64,000 bases of DNA, from assembly GCA_019113845.1 (NCBI GenBank), contig DXGQ01000007.1:39485-103484 (forward strand). Direction: 5' to 3'. Made by a program: the position numbers and the translations under genes. The number at the start of each line of letters is the position of its first letter. Position 1 is the first letter of the stretch. Positions 52,115 through 60,711 of the stretch are shown here, piece after piece. The notes below the pieces were generated by a model that saw only the letters and a list, made by a program, of their open reading frames with translations, was not told the origin of the DNA and made no database searches. Source of the stretch: Candidatus Anaerobutyricum avicola (GTDB lineage: Bacteria; Bacillota; Clostridia; Lachnospirales; Lachnospiraceae).

Positions 52115-54229
52115 ATGGGAATATTTCAGAATATGACGTTATCAGAAAAGATGCAGATGCATATTCAGAGGACGAAGCCGATTCTGAATCAGCAGGCATT
52201 GTTTACGGATGGCGGGCCGAATTACCGCCAGCCGATGGAGCCGGAGACAGGAGACACGGTGAAGATCCGTTTCCGGACGGCGAAGGACAATGTGGAGCAT
52301 GTGTATTTCTGCACGGAAGAAGAAAAGAAAGAGATGACGATCGCTTCACAGAACACGCTGTTTGATTTTTATGAGACAGAGGTTGTGATGGGAGAGGACG
52401 TTCTCGTCTATTATTTTGAGGTGCATGCCGGCGGAAAAGTGTGTTTCTTCAACAAAATGGGAGCGATGAAGACGCTGGAACCGTTTTTTAACTATAAGAT
52501 CACGCCGGGTTTTTCCACGCCGGACTGGGCGAAAGGCGCCGTGATTTATCAGATATACGTCGACCGGTTTGCCAACGGAGACCCGACCAACGACGTGCTG
52601 GACCGGGAATACATTTATATCGGCGAGCCGGTGAGCCGGGTGACCGACTGGGAGAAATACCCGGCGCAGATGGGCGTGCGGGAGTTCTACGGCGGAGATC
52701 TGCAGGGCGTGCTTGACCATCTGGATTATCTTGAGGATCTGGGTGTGGATGTTCTCTATCTCAATCCGATCTTCGTATCCCCGTCCAATCACAAATACGA
52801 TATCCAGGATTACGACTACGTGGACCCGCATTTCACAAAGATCGTGGTGGATGAGGGAGAGGTGCTGCCGGAAGGAGCGCTGAACAACATTCAGGCGACA
52901 AAGTACATTTCCCGGGTTACGGACAAGAGAAATCTGGAAGCCAGCAACGCATTTTTTGTGAAGTTTGTGGAGGAAGTGCACAAGAGAGGTATGCGCGTCA
53001 TTCTGGACGGCGTCTTCAACCACTGCGGTTCCTTTAACAAATGGATGGACGCGGAGCGGCTCTACGAAAATCAGTACGGCTATGAGAAGGGCGCTTACGT
53101 GGATAAAAACAGCCCGTACCATGATTATTTTACCTTTTATAATGAAGAAGAATGGCCGTACAACGAAGAATATGACGGTTGGTGGGGACATCGGACGCTG
53201 CCGAAGCTCAACTATGAGAAGTCCCCGCAGCTTTACGAATATATCCTCAATATCGGAAGAAAATGGGTCTCCCCTCCGTATAACGTGGACGGCTGGCGGC
53301 TGGACGTGGCGGCGGACCTCGGCTATAACGAGGAGACCAATCATCGTTTCTGGAGAGACTTCCGTTCCGCCGTCAAGGAGGCCAATCCGGACGCCATCAT
53401 CCTGGCGGAGCATTACGCAGACCCGGGAGAGTGGCTGGAGGGCGACCAGTGGGATACGGTCATGAACTATAATGCGTTCATGGAACCGGTCACCTGGTTT
53501 TTTACCGGCATGGAAAAACACAGCGATGAGCATAGAAGCGATCTGCTGGGCAACACGCAGGCGTTTCTGGACTCCATGATGTATCACATGTCCCGTTTCC
53601 AGTATCCGTCTCTTCTGGTGTCCATGAATGAACTGTCCAACCACGACCATTCCCGTTTCCTCACCAGAACGAATCAGACGGTGGGCAGAACGGAGTTCCT
53701 GGGACCGGAAGCGGCTGACCAGGGCGTCAACAAGGGCATCCTGCGGGCGGCAGTCATGCTGCAGATGACATGGCCGGGCGCGCCGACCATCTACTACGGC
53801 GATGAGGCCGGCGTCACAGGCTGGACGGACCCGGATAACCGACGGACATATCCGTGGGGACATGAAGACCGGGAACTCATCGAGTATCACCGGGAGCTGA
53901 TACGGCTGCACAAGGCACATAAGGCGCTCATGACCGGCTCTCTCCTCTATCTGGAAGGGGCATACAAGGTCATCTGTTACGGGCGCTTTGATGAGCAGGA
54001 GAAAATGGTCGTGCTCATCAACGGCAGCTTTGATGAAACCAAAGTCCGTGTGCCGGTGTGGGAGGCCGGTGTGACAGAGAAGGAAGATCTCCTGCGGCTC
54101 ATGATGAGTACCGAGGGAGGTTTCACGATGGAGCAGGTCGTCTGTCCGGTGCGGGGCGGCGTGCTGGAAATCACCCTCCCGGCAATCTCCGCCATGCTTC
54201 TGAAAGCAGTTCCAAGGAGCGACAGCTGA
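52115..54229 (+). CDS. GH13 maltodextrin-active glycosidase (neopullulanase/cyclomaltodextrinase type)
   Basis: 704 residues, no signal peptide, so cytoplasmic. Residues 1-130 are a beta-sandwich N-terminal domain as in neopullulanases. The barrel carries the four GH13 regions: DGVFNHCG, GWRLDVAAD (nucleophile Asp), ILAEHYADPG (acid Glu) and ELSNHDHSRF (transition-state Asp). A C-terminal beta domain follows from about 620. It would cut imported maltodextrins or cyclodextrins, working with glgP at 19.8 kb. AGGGGAC precedes the ATG. Confidence 0.9.
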   Translation: MGIFQNMTLSEKMQMHIQRTKPILNQQALFTDGGPNYRQPMEPETGDTVKIRFRTAKDNVEHVYFCTEEEKKEMTIASQNTLFDFYETEVVMGEDVLVYYFEVHAGGKVCFFNKMGAMKTLEPFFNYKITPGFSTPDWAKGAVIYQIYVDRFANGDPTNDVLDREYIYIGEPVSRVTDWEKYPAQMGVREFYGGDLQGVLDHLDYLEDLGVDVLYLNPIFVSPSNHKYDIQDYDYVDPHFTKIVVDEGEVLPEGALNNIQATKYISRVTDKRNLEASNAFFVKFVEEVHKRGMRVILDGVFNHCGSFNKWMDAERLYENQYGYEKGAYVDKNSPYHDYFTFYNEEEWPYNEEYDGWWGHRTLPKLNYEKSPQLYEYILNIGRKWVSPPYNVDGWRLDVAADLGYNEETNHRFWRDFRSAVKEANPDAIILAEHYADPGEWLEGDQWDTVMNYNAFMEPVTWFFTGMEKHSDEHRSDLLGNTQAFLDSMMYHMSRFQYPSLLVSMNELSNHDHSRFLTRTNQTVGRTEFLGPEAADQGVNKGILRAAVMLQMTWPGAPTIYYGDEAGVTGWTDPDNRRTYPWGHEDRELIEYHRELIRLHKAHKALMTGSLLYLEGAYKVICYGRFDEQEKMVVLINGSFDETKVRVPVWEAGVTEKEDLLRLMMSTEGGFTMEQVVCPVRGGVLEITLPAISAMLLKAVPRSDS

Positions 54230-54310
54230 AGACGACCATCCTGTTTTCCGGCAGTCTGACTCTTCGAAATGTAACATCCGGGTTTAAATCCGTTTTTTCA
54301 GAAAAACTGC

Positions 54311-54339
54311 TTGATTTTTGCGGAGAAATCGGCTATAAT
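54311..54339 (+). promoter_or_regulatory. Sigma-A promoter of tRNA-Tyr
   Basis: TTGATT at 54311-54316, 17 bases, TATAAT at 54334-54339. Confidence 0.75.
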
Positions 54340-54374
54340 CAAAAACTGTCAGATATGCTGATTGCATATGGAAT

Positions 54375-54456
54375 GGGTGGATTCCCGAGTGGCCAAAGGG
54401 GACAGACTGTAAATCTGCTGCAAATTGCTTCGGTGGTTCGAATCCACCTCCGCCCA
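54375..54456 (+). tRNA. tRNA-Tyr (anticodon GTA)
   Basis: 82 bases with a long variable arm. The acceptor pairs GGGTGGA with TCCGCCC, the anticodon stem CAGA/TCTG frames CTGTAAA with anticodon GTA, and the T arm is GGTGG-TTCGAAT-CCACC. CCA is not encoded. Confidence 0.95.
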
Positions 54457-54463
54457 TTGATTT

Positions 54464-54494
54464 AAAGACACGGCAGTGATTGCCGTGTCTTTTT
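54464..54494 (+). terminator. Terminator of tRNA-Tyr
   Basis: AAAGACACGGCA, loop GTGAT, TGCCGTGTCTTTTT. Confidence 0.85.
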
Positions 54495-54503
54495 CCGTAC
54501 ATA

Positions 54504-54630
54504 GAAAGTTCAGTTCCGTAAAGTTTCAGTTCTGCAAAGTTCTTTTCCGTAAAATTTCAGCGAAGTTTTGCTCTGTAAAGTTTCAGTTCTGTAAAATCCT
54601 GTTCCATAAAGTTTCAGCCGCATGAAATGG
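54504..54630. repeat. Degenerate tandem repeat, about 16 bases per unit
   Basis: Seven or so imperfect units of the form CAGTTCYGTAAAGTTT fill most of the gap after tRNA-Tyr. The 321-base stretch to the next gene otherwise holds a candidate operator (TTATTGATAAAGTTTTTCGATAA, imperfect inverted repeat near 54680) and no gene. Confidence 0.6.
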
Positions 54631-54777
54631 TTCCGGCAAAAACATTTTCTAAAAGAAATATAGTGTTTTATGACGCCAATTATTGATAAAGTTTTTCGAT
54701 AAGAGAAAAAAATATGGAAATACTCAGATTATAGAGTTAAAATAAAAAGAAAATTAGAAAACAGGGAGGATTGTCAA

Positions 54778-54858
54778 ATGGAAAAACATAAATTCTGGGC
54801 GTGGGCTCTTATTTTTTGTTTGTTTATGACAATGTACACCGGGTATAAGCACAAATAG
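54778..54858 (+). CDS. 26-residue membrane microprotein
   Basis: ATG at 54778 follows GGGAGGA at good spacing. The peptide begins MEKHKFWAWALIF, has one hydrophobic helix through residue 19 and ends in TGYKHK. Its stop codon overlaps the ribosome site (GGAGG at 54858-54862) of the next gene, so the two are coupled. It heads a unit with a DUF6110-like protein and a P1B ATPase, suggesting a small accessory subunit. Not recognised as a named family. Confidence 0.65.
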   Translation: MEKHKFWAWALIFCLFMTMYTGYKHK

Positions 54859-54869
54859 GAGGGACTTAA

Positions 54870-55217
54870 ATGTTAAATTGTTTAAAATGTTTATCAAAAA
54901 TTGATGGAAAGAAAACAGGAATTTTTGCTGCGGGCGTACTGTTTGGAACGGCCGGGATTAAGATTCTTTCCAGCAAAGAAGCAAAGAAAGTGTATACAAA
55001 TTGTACTGCGGCGGCACTGCGGGCCAAGGAGTGCATCATGAATACCGCAGCGACGATTCAGGAAAATGCCGAAGATATTTATGCGGAAGCGCAGCAGATG
55101 AATGAGGAGAGAGAGGCAGAAGAGGCAGAAGAAGTAGTCAGTACTTCCGATGAAGAGGACAGCGGGACGGAGGATAAAGAGCCGGAGGACGGCGAGGCGG
55201 AAAGTGAGAAAGAATAG
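54870..55217 (+). CDS. DUF6110-like protein preceding a metal ATPase
   Basis: 115 residues. The N-terminus has LNCLKCLSKIDGKK with two cysteines, a hydrophobic segment (GIFAAGVLFGTAGIKIL), then SSKEAKKVYTNCTAAALRAKECIMNTA with two more cysteines, and a strongly acidic tail from residue 75. The first 75 residues resemble DUF6110 proteins, which I recall being found next to P-type ATPases in Firmicutes. A metal-related accessory role is inferred from context. Start set by GGAGG overlapping the previous stop. Confidence 0.75.
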   Translation: MLNCLKCLSKIDGKKTGIFAAGVLFGTAGIKILSSKEAKKVYTNCTAAALRAKECIMNTAATIQENAEDIYAEAQQMNEEREAEEAEEVVSTSDEEDSGTEDKEPEDGEAESEKE

Positions 55218-55285
55218 CTGATGCGGCAGCCCCGTCATGGGAAGGAACATTGCTTACACTTCCATTTAGAAAAGAGGAATTCATA

Positions 55286-57379
55286 ATGAAGTTTAAAATC
55301 AAACATGAAATCCGGGGAAGAATCCGCCTGCAGAGCTGTCAGAAAAAGTTGTCCTGCGAACAGGCGGATGCGCTTCAGTATTATTTAAGCCTGAAAGAAC
55401 CTGTGGAATCTGTGAAAGTACAGGAACGTACCGGAGATGTTGTCATCCGGTACACCGGAAAACGAGAGGACATCCTCCGGATGATCGGAGACTTTCGTCT
55501 GGCCAATGTGAAAATCCCGGAAGATTGCCGCCGAAGCGGCAGCCGCAGACTGAATCAGGAGTATTGGGATAAACTGATCAACAAGATTGTTCTCTATTAT
55601 GGAGGGCGACTGTTTATTCCCTATCCGCTGCGGGCGGTTCTCACGGCAGTGAAATCTATAAAATATATCAAACATGGCATTGAGACGCTGGCGAAGGGAA
55701 AGATAGAGGTGCCGGTGCTGGATGGTACGGCCATCGCCATCTCCATGATTCGCGGAAATATCAATACGGCGTCTTCCATTATGTTTCTGCTGGGCGTCGG
55801 TGAGATTCTGGAGGAATGGACCCATAAGAAATCTGTGGATGATCTGGCCAACAGTATGTCCTTAAACATCAGCAAAGTGTGGCTGATGCGGGAGGGACAG
55901 GAAGTGCTGGTGTCGGTGAACGAGATTCAGGAAGGAGACCTTGTCCGGGTACATATGGGAAATGTGATTCCTTTTGACGGCGCGGTGACAGAGGGTGAGG
56001 CCATGGTAAATCAGGCGTCCCTCACCGGAGAAGCGCTGCCGGTCCGCAAATGCGGGGGCGGCTATGTTTATGCCGGCACAGTGGTGGAAGAAGGAGAACT
56101 GACTCTCCAGGTAAAAGAAATCAACGGTTCCAGCCGTTTTGAGAAAATCGTTACCATGATTGAGGAGTCAGAGCAGTTAAAGTCTGCGCTGGAAAGCAAG
56201 GCGGAGCATCTGGCGGACAAGCTGGTTCCATATACCCTGCTGGGTACAGGGCTTACTTATCTGCTGACAAGAAATACCACAAAGGCTCTTTCGGTGCTCA
56301 TGGTAGATTTCTCCTGCGCGCTGAAACTGGCCATGCCGATTTCCGTGCTGTCTGCCATCCGGGAGGCCAGCGGCTATAAAATTACGGTCAAGGGCGGTAA
56401 ATCCATGGAAGCCATGGCGGAAGCAAAAACCATCGTCTTTGATAAGACCGGAACTCTCACCAAGGCACGGCCGACGGTGGTGGATGTGGTATCTTTTAGC
56501 GGTGAGAAGGAGGATGAACTTCTCCGCGTGGCTGCCTGCCTGGAAGAACATTTTCCACATTCCATGGCGAAAGCCGTGGTTCAGGCGGCGAAAGACAAAG
56601 GTCTTGTCCATGAAGAGCTTCACTCCAAGGTGGAATATATCATCGCCCATGGTATTTCTTCCAAGATTGATGATAAGAAAGTGGTCATTGGCAGTTATCA
56701 TTTTGTATTTGAAGATGAAAACTGCACCATACCGGAGGGGATGGAAGAGACTTTCCGGCAGCTTCCGGACGAGTACTCGCATTTATATATGGCCATGGAA
56801 GGAAAACTGGCCGCGGTTATCTGCATTGAAGACCCGCTACGCGGGGAAGCGGCAGACGTTATAAAACAATTAAAAGAAGTTGGAATTGAAAAGGTAGTCA
56901 TGATGACCGGAGACAGTGAGAGAACCGCCAGATCCATCGCCGCCCGGGTGGGCGTGGACGAGTATTACTCCGAAGTGCTGCCGGAAGATAAGGCAGGGTT
57001 TATTGAGAAAGAGAAAAAGGCGGGGCGTAAAGTCATTATGATTGGCGACGGTATCAATGATTCGCCGGCACTCTCGGCCGCTGACGTGGGAATTGCCATC
57101 AGCGACGGAGCGGAGATTGCCAGAGAGATCGCCGATATCACCATCGGAGAAGATAATCTTGAGGAAATTGTCACCCTGAAGCTTATCAGTAATTATCTGA
57201 TGCGGAGAATCCAGAATAATTACAGGGCCATCATGGGTTTTAACGCCGGGCTCATTGTTCTGGGGATTGCGGGAATATTGCCGCCGACAGTATCGGCGCT
57301 TCTCCACAACACATCGACTTTGTGTATCAGTTTAAATGGTATGCGGAATCTTTTGCCGGAAGAGAAAACAGAAGTCTGA
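55286..57379 (+). CDS. P1B-type heavy-metal ATPase with atypical SCALK membrane motif
   Basis: 697 residues from ATG 55286 (AGAGGAATT upstream; TTG at 55250 lies before that site). Residues 1-75 are a heavy-metal-domain-like fold without CxxC. The P-type core has TGEALP, the phosphorylated aspartate in VFDKTGTLTKA, MTGDSERTARSIA and IGDGINDSPALSAADVGIAI. The usual CPC/CPx motif of the metal channel reads DFSCALKLAMP (Cys near residue 344), pointing away from copper export. Membrane helices are few before the core (about residues 140-190). Substrate metal unknown. Third gene of the unit with the microprotein and the DUF6110-like protein. Confidence 0.88.
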   Translation: MKFKIKHEIRGRIRLQSCQKKLSCEQADALQYYLSLKEPVESVKVQERTGDVVIRYTGKREDILRMIGDFRLANVKIPEDCRRSGSRRLNQEYWDKLINKIVLYYGGRLFIPYPLRAVLTAVKSIKYIKHGIETLAKGKIEVPVLDGTAIAISMIRGNINTASSIMFLLGVGEILEEWTHKKSVDDLANSMSLNISKVWLMREGQEVLVSVNEIQEGDLVRVHMGNVIPFDGAVTEGEAMVNQASLTGEALPVRKCGGGYVYAGTVVEEGELTLQVKEINGSSRFEKIVTMIEESEQLKSALESKAEHLADKLVPYTLLGTGLTYLLTRNTTKALSVLMVDFSCALKLAMPISVLSAIREASGYKITVKGGKSMEAMAEAKTIVFDKTGTLTKARPTVVDVVSFSGEKEDELLRVAACLEEHFPHSMAKAVVQAAKDKGLVHEELHSKVEYIIAHGISSKIDDKKVVIGSYHFVFEDENCTIPEGMEETFRQLPDEYSHLYMAMEGKLAAVICIEDPLRGEAADVIKQLKEVGIEKVVMMTGDSERTARSIAARVGVDEYYSEVLPEDKAGFIEKEKKAGRKVIMIGDGINDSPALSAADVGIAISDGAEIAREIADITIGEDNLEEIVTLKLISNYLMRRIQNNYRAIMGFNAGLIVLGIAGILPPTVSALLHNTSTLCISLNGMRNLLPEEKTEV

Positions 57380-57446
57380 CAGAGTGCTGACTGGCGGGAT
57401 ATGCAATGAGATAAAATCCATTGCCGCCAGTCAGACACTCTGTTTT
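57380..57446 (+). terminator. Terminator of the P-type ATPase unit
   Basis: CAGAGTGCTGACTGGCGG pairs with CCGCCAGTCAGACACTCTG (one bulged base), then TTTTAG. Confidence 0.75.
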
Positions 57447-57488
57447 AGTGTAAAAATAAAAAAACATAATTCGTCATATTTTGTAATG

Positions 57489-57594
57489 TTGCGCTTTTCT
57501 TTTTCGGGGAAATATACTACAATAATCCAAAAGCAGACGCAGAGAAGTTCTGCTGACCATGGGTGTGTTCTTTGCATGGAGGCAGAACTTTTTG
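57489..57594 (+). promoter_or_regulatory. Candidate promoter and attenuator-like leader before the VanW-family gene
   Basis: TTGCGC (57489-57494), 18 bases, TATACT (57513-57518). About 28 bases after the presumed start, AGTTCTGC (57546-57553) pairs with GCAGAACT (57582-57589) around an inner CCATG/CATGG stem and is followed by TTTTTG. The hairpin lies between promoter and gene, so it could attenuate transcription. Confidence 0.45.
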
Positions 57595-57625
57595 TTATGA
57601 AAAATTAAAGAAGGTATGATGAATT

Positions 57626-59308
57626 ATGGGCAGAAGACAGGAAAGAAGAAAAAGAAAACAGAGACTGAGAAGAAAACGGAGTCTGTTCGGGCTCTGCGTG
57701 CTGGCGGTACTCTGCGCCGGCTATCTGCTGGCCTGTACGATGGTGGATAAAAATACGATCGTGGACAGGGTGCAGGTCAATGGCGCCGAGGTCGGCGGGC
57801 TGACGGCAGAGCAGGCCGCGGAACGGATCCGGAAAGATTTTGAGGAAGGATATGCGGACGCCGTCCTGACGGTGAGCGCCAACGGAGAGGAGTATCAGGT
57901 GGAAATGTATCCGTCTCTCTCCCTGGATGCGGAGGCAGCGGCGAAGAAAGCGATGGCATACGGACATGGCAGCTTTCTTTCCAGAGGAGCGGACCTGCTG
58001 AAGGCGAAGCTCTTTGGAGAGAGTATCACAGAGAATCCGACTGTGGGCGACGAGGAAAAACTGTCCGCAGCCATCGACGCCACCGGGTTGTCTGCGATCA
58101 ACACGACGGCGCAGACGACCTATGAGGTGACGGGCGACACCCTGCTGATCCATAAAGGCAAGACCGGCGTCTCCGTGGATAAAGAGAGTCTGACGGCGGA
58201 TATCCGGAAAGCGGTGTCGGAGGATGACTTTGCGACAGTGATCGAGAGTCCGATGCTCACCGGGCAGGTGGCGGCGACGGATATGCAGGCCATCTATGAC
58301 AAGATCCACGCGAAGAAATCCAACGCCACCCTGGATCCGAAGAATGATTATAAGATCGTAAAGTCGGTGACGGGCATCAGTTTTGATGTGAACAGCGCGA
58401 AGACCACCTTTGACGCTGCCGAGGAGGGAACGGACGTCAGCATTCCGCTGACGGTGAAGAAGCCGAAGATCACGACGAAAAAGCTGAAAAAACATTTGTT
58501 TAAAGATAAGCTCGGAAGCTGCACCACAAGCGTGGGCGGCTCCAGCGCCCGGATCTCCAATGTGAATCTGGCGGCGGAGACGCTGAACGGCATCATCCTT
58601 CTGCCGGGCGAGACATTTTCTTATAATGACGCGCTGGGCGAGAGAACGACGGACAGAGGCTATCAGGCGGCTCCGGCCTACTCCAACGGGGAATCCGTAC
58701 AGGAAGTGGGCGGCGGTATCTGTCAGGTATCCTCCACCCTCTACAAGGCGACGCTTCTGTCGAACCTTAAGATCGTGGAACACCACAACCATTCTTATGT
58801 GTCTTCCTACATCGGCATCGGCATGGACGCCACGGTATCCTGGGGTGGACCGGACTATCAGTTCAAAAATAATACAGACTATCCGATCAAGATCGTCGCC
58901 GATTATTCCGGCGGACAGGTGACCTGCACGATCTACGGGGCGAAGATGGACGACACCCATGTGGAGATGACGGCGGAGACCCTCCAGGTCAATTCCTGCG
59001 GAACGGTCTATCAGGATGACCCGGATATGGCGGAAGGCACCAGCACGGTCGTTTCCTCCGGCCACGACGGCTATGTGGTGCAGACTTACCGGAACATTTA
59101 TGACGGAGACGGAAAGAAGATCTCCACCACAAAAGAGGCTTACTGCGTCTATCGGAAGAAAGACCGCGTCGTCCGGGTCGGCACGAAGTCGGCGGCGCCG
59201 GTGGAAGAGACGACGGCAGCGGATGAGACGGCATCCGGCGAGACGGATGGCAGTGAGGGAACCGGCGGCAGTGAAACAGCGGTCGGAGACGCGGCAGCGG
59301 GCGAGTAG
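57626..59308 (+). CDS. VanW/YoaR-family wall-associated protein
   Basis: 560 residues. A very basic N-terminus and one membrane helix (about residues 22-40) anchor an external protein. Residues 45-280 contain two peptidoglycan-binding-type (PG_binding_4) domains, the first around VNGAEVGGLTAEQAAERI. Residues 300-430 are the VanW domain (NGIILLPGETFSYNDALGERT, QEVGGGICQVSSTLYKATLLSNL, HNHSYVSSYIG). A C-terminal Ala/Glu/Gly/Ser/Thr-rich tail follows. VanW domains occur in vancomycin clusters and in many wall proteins; the enzyme role is unknown. This is not evidence of resistance, since no other van gene is near. Confidence 0.85.
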   Translation: MGRRQERRKRKQRLRRKRSLFGLCVLAVLCAGYLLACTMVDKNTIVDRVQVNGAEVGGLTAEQAAERIRKDFEEGYADAVLTVSANGEEYQVEMYPSLSLDAEAAAKKAMAYGHGSFLSRGADLLKAKLFGESITENPTVGDEEKLSAAIDATGLSAINTTAQTTYEVTGDTLLIHKGKTGVSVDKESLTADIRKAVSEDDFATVIESPMLTGQVAATDMQAIYDKIHAKKSNATLDPKNDYKIVKSVTGISFDVNSAKTTFDAAEEGTDVSIPLTVKKPKITTKKLKKHLFKDKLGSCTTSVGGSSARISNVNLAAETLNGIILLPGETFSYNDALGERTTDRGYQAAPAYSNGESVQEVGGGICQVSSTLYKATLLSNLKIVEHHNHSYVSSYIGIGMDATVSWGGPDYQFKNNTDYPIKIVADYSGGQVTCTIYGAKMDDTHVEMTAETLQVNSCGTVYQDDPDMAEGTSTVVSSGHDGYVVQTYRNIYDGDGKKISTTKEAYCVYRKKDRVVRVGTKSAAPVEETTAADETASGETDGSEGTGGSETAVGDAAAGE

Positions 59309-59429
59309 CGGATACCTCTTTGCACGGTAGGGGAAAATGTTGCTGTCATTCGGGGCGTTTTGCACAAATCCACAGGCCTGTAAAACATTTTCTTATGTAT
59401 TTCCGGCAAAAATTTATCGGAAGCCTTTG

Positions 59430-59458
59430 TTGAAAAAAAGGGACGGGAAGTTTACAAT
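59430..59458 (+). promoter_or_regulatory. Sigma-A promoter of pta
   Basis: TTGAAA at 59430-59435, 17 bases, TACAAT at 59453-59458. Confidence 0.7.
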
Positions 59459-59484
59459 AAAAGAAGGATAAATTACACTGGGTT

Positions 59485-59510
59485 GATTTACAGTTCATTT
59501 ACAGTAAATG
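59485..59510. promoter_or_regulatory. Palindrome with adjacent half-site in the pta leader
   Basis: CATTTAC-A-GTAAATG (59496-59510) is a perfect 15-base palindrome; GATTTACAGT (59485-59494) repeats its half. It lies about 30 bases after the presumed transcription start, where a bound repressor would block elongation. Confidence 0.5.
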
Positions 59511-59547
59511 AAAAAAAGGGATGCAACATACTTTGGAGGTTCAGAAA

Positions 59548-60603
59548 ATGTTAACCAAAATGATTGAAACATTGAAAAAGAATCCTCGCACGATTGTTTT
59601 TACAGAGGGAACCGATAACAGAATCCTCGACGCCGCAGATAAGCTGACGGCAGAGGGTATCCTGGGTGTCATCCTCCTCGGAACAGAGGAAGAGGTGAAG
59701 GCAGCGGCCAAGGCCGGTAATTATAACATTGACAAATGTTCCATTATCGACCCGGCAGGCTATCCGGAGATGGATGCCATGGTCGCAGAGATGGTGAAGC
59801 TCCGTAAAGGCAAGATGACAGAGGAACAGTGCCGGAAAGCATTGTCCCAGAGCAACTACTTTGGAACGATGCTCGTAAAGATGGGTAAGGCAGACTGCCT
59901 GCTGGGCGGCGCCACCTACTCTACAGCAGATACTGTCCGTCCGGCTCTGCAGCTTATTAAGACGAAACCAGGCAACAAGATCGTAAGCTCCTGCTTTATT
60001 CTTGTCCGCGGCGATGAGAAGATCGCCATGGGAGACTGCGCGATCAACATTGATCCTTCTGAAGATGATCTGGTTGAGATCGCGATCGAATCTGCAAAGA
60101 CCGCCAGGGTCTTCGGTATTGACCCGAAGGTTGCCATGCTGTCCTACTCCACTCTGGGCTCCGGCAAGGGTCCTTCTGTGACAAAGGTAGCTAACGCGAC
60201 CAAGAAGATTAAAGAGGCAGCTCCTGACTTGGCAGTCGAGGGAGAGATTCAGTTTGACGCTTCCGTATCACCGGATGTGGCCAGCATCAAGTGCCCGGGT
60301 TCACCGGTAGCCGGACAGGCGAACACCTTTATTTTCCCGGATATCAATGCGGGCAATATCGGTTACAAGATCGCTTCCCGTCTGGGCGGATATACGGCGG
60401 TGGGACCTGTGCTTCAGGGACTGAACGCGCCGATCAACGACCTGAGCCGTGGATGTACGGCAGAGGAAGTGTACAGCATGTCCATCGTGACGGCAGCGCT
60501 GAGCGTTCCGGAAGAGCAGGAAGAGGTGAACGAGGCGGATCTGGAAGCCATCGTCCGCACCGTAGTTGCCACCTTCATCGCAGCCAAAAAGTTAAAGAAA
60601 TAA
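59548..60603 (+). CDS. pta: Phosphate acetyltransferase
   Basis: 351 residues from ATG 59548, chosen because GGAGG (59534-59538) lies 9 bases upstream; the ATG at 59521 precedes that site. KNPRTIVFTEGTDNRILDAADKL, LLGGATYSTADTVRPALQLIK, AMLSYSTLGSGKGPSVTKV and SPVAGQANTFIFPDINAGNIGYK match Pta. It interconverts acetyl-CoA and acetyl phosphate in the cytoplasm. No ackA follows here. It has no encapsulation peptide, so it is not an obvious replacement for PduL. Confidence 0.95.
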   Translation: MLTKMIETLKKNPRTIVFTEGTDNRILDAADKLTAEGILGVILLGTEEEVKAAAKAGNYNIDKCSIIDPAGYPEMDAMVAEMVKLRKGKMTEEQCRKALSQSNYFGTMLVKMGKADCLLGGATYSTADTVRPALQLIKTKPGNKIVSSCFILVRGDEKIAMGDCAINIDPSEDDLVEIAIESAKTARVFGIDPKVAMLSYSTLGSGKGPSVTKVANATKKIKEAAPDLAVEGEIQFDASVSPDVASIKCPGSPVAGQANTFIFPDINAGNIGYKIASRLGGYTAVGPVLQGLNAPINDLSRGCTAEEVYSMSIVTAALSVPEEQEEVNEADLEAIVRTVVATFIAAKKLKK

Positions 60604-60655
60604 TCACAGACTTTTATCCTCAGGGATGTATGTGGACAGGGAATCAGACCGGGCG

Positions 60656-60691
60656 GCGCATGACAGAGTATCATGCGCCGCTTTCTTTTTG
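60656..60691 (+). terminator. Terminator of pta
   Basis: GCGGCGCATGA pairs with TCATGCGCCGC, followed by TTTCTTTTT. Confidence 0.8.
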
Positions 60692-60711
60692 GAGAAAAGG
60701 AGGGAGGAACC

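Noticed and set aside
52346..54277. 643-codon minus-strand frame
   Set aside because: Antisense to the GH13 gene, whose catalytic motifs are intact on the plus strand; the antisense product is low in sense (His/Arg/Val rich).
57626..59308. Vancomycin resistance determinant
   Set aside because: VanW domains are common in Firmicutes wall proteins, and no vanA/H/X or vanRS-type genes are in the window.
57605..59365. 586-codon minus-strand frame
   Set aside because: Antisense shadow of the VanW-family gene, favoured by its codon pattern.
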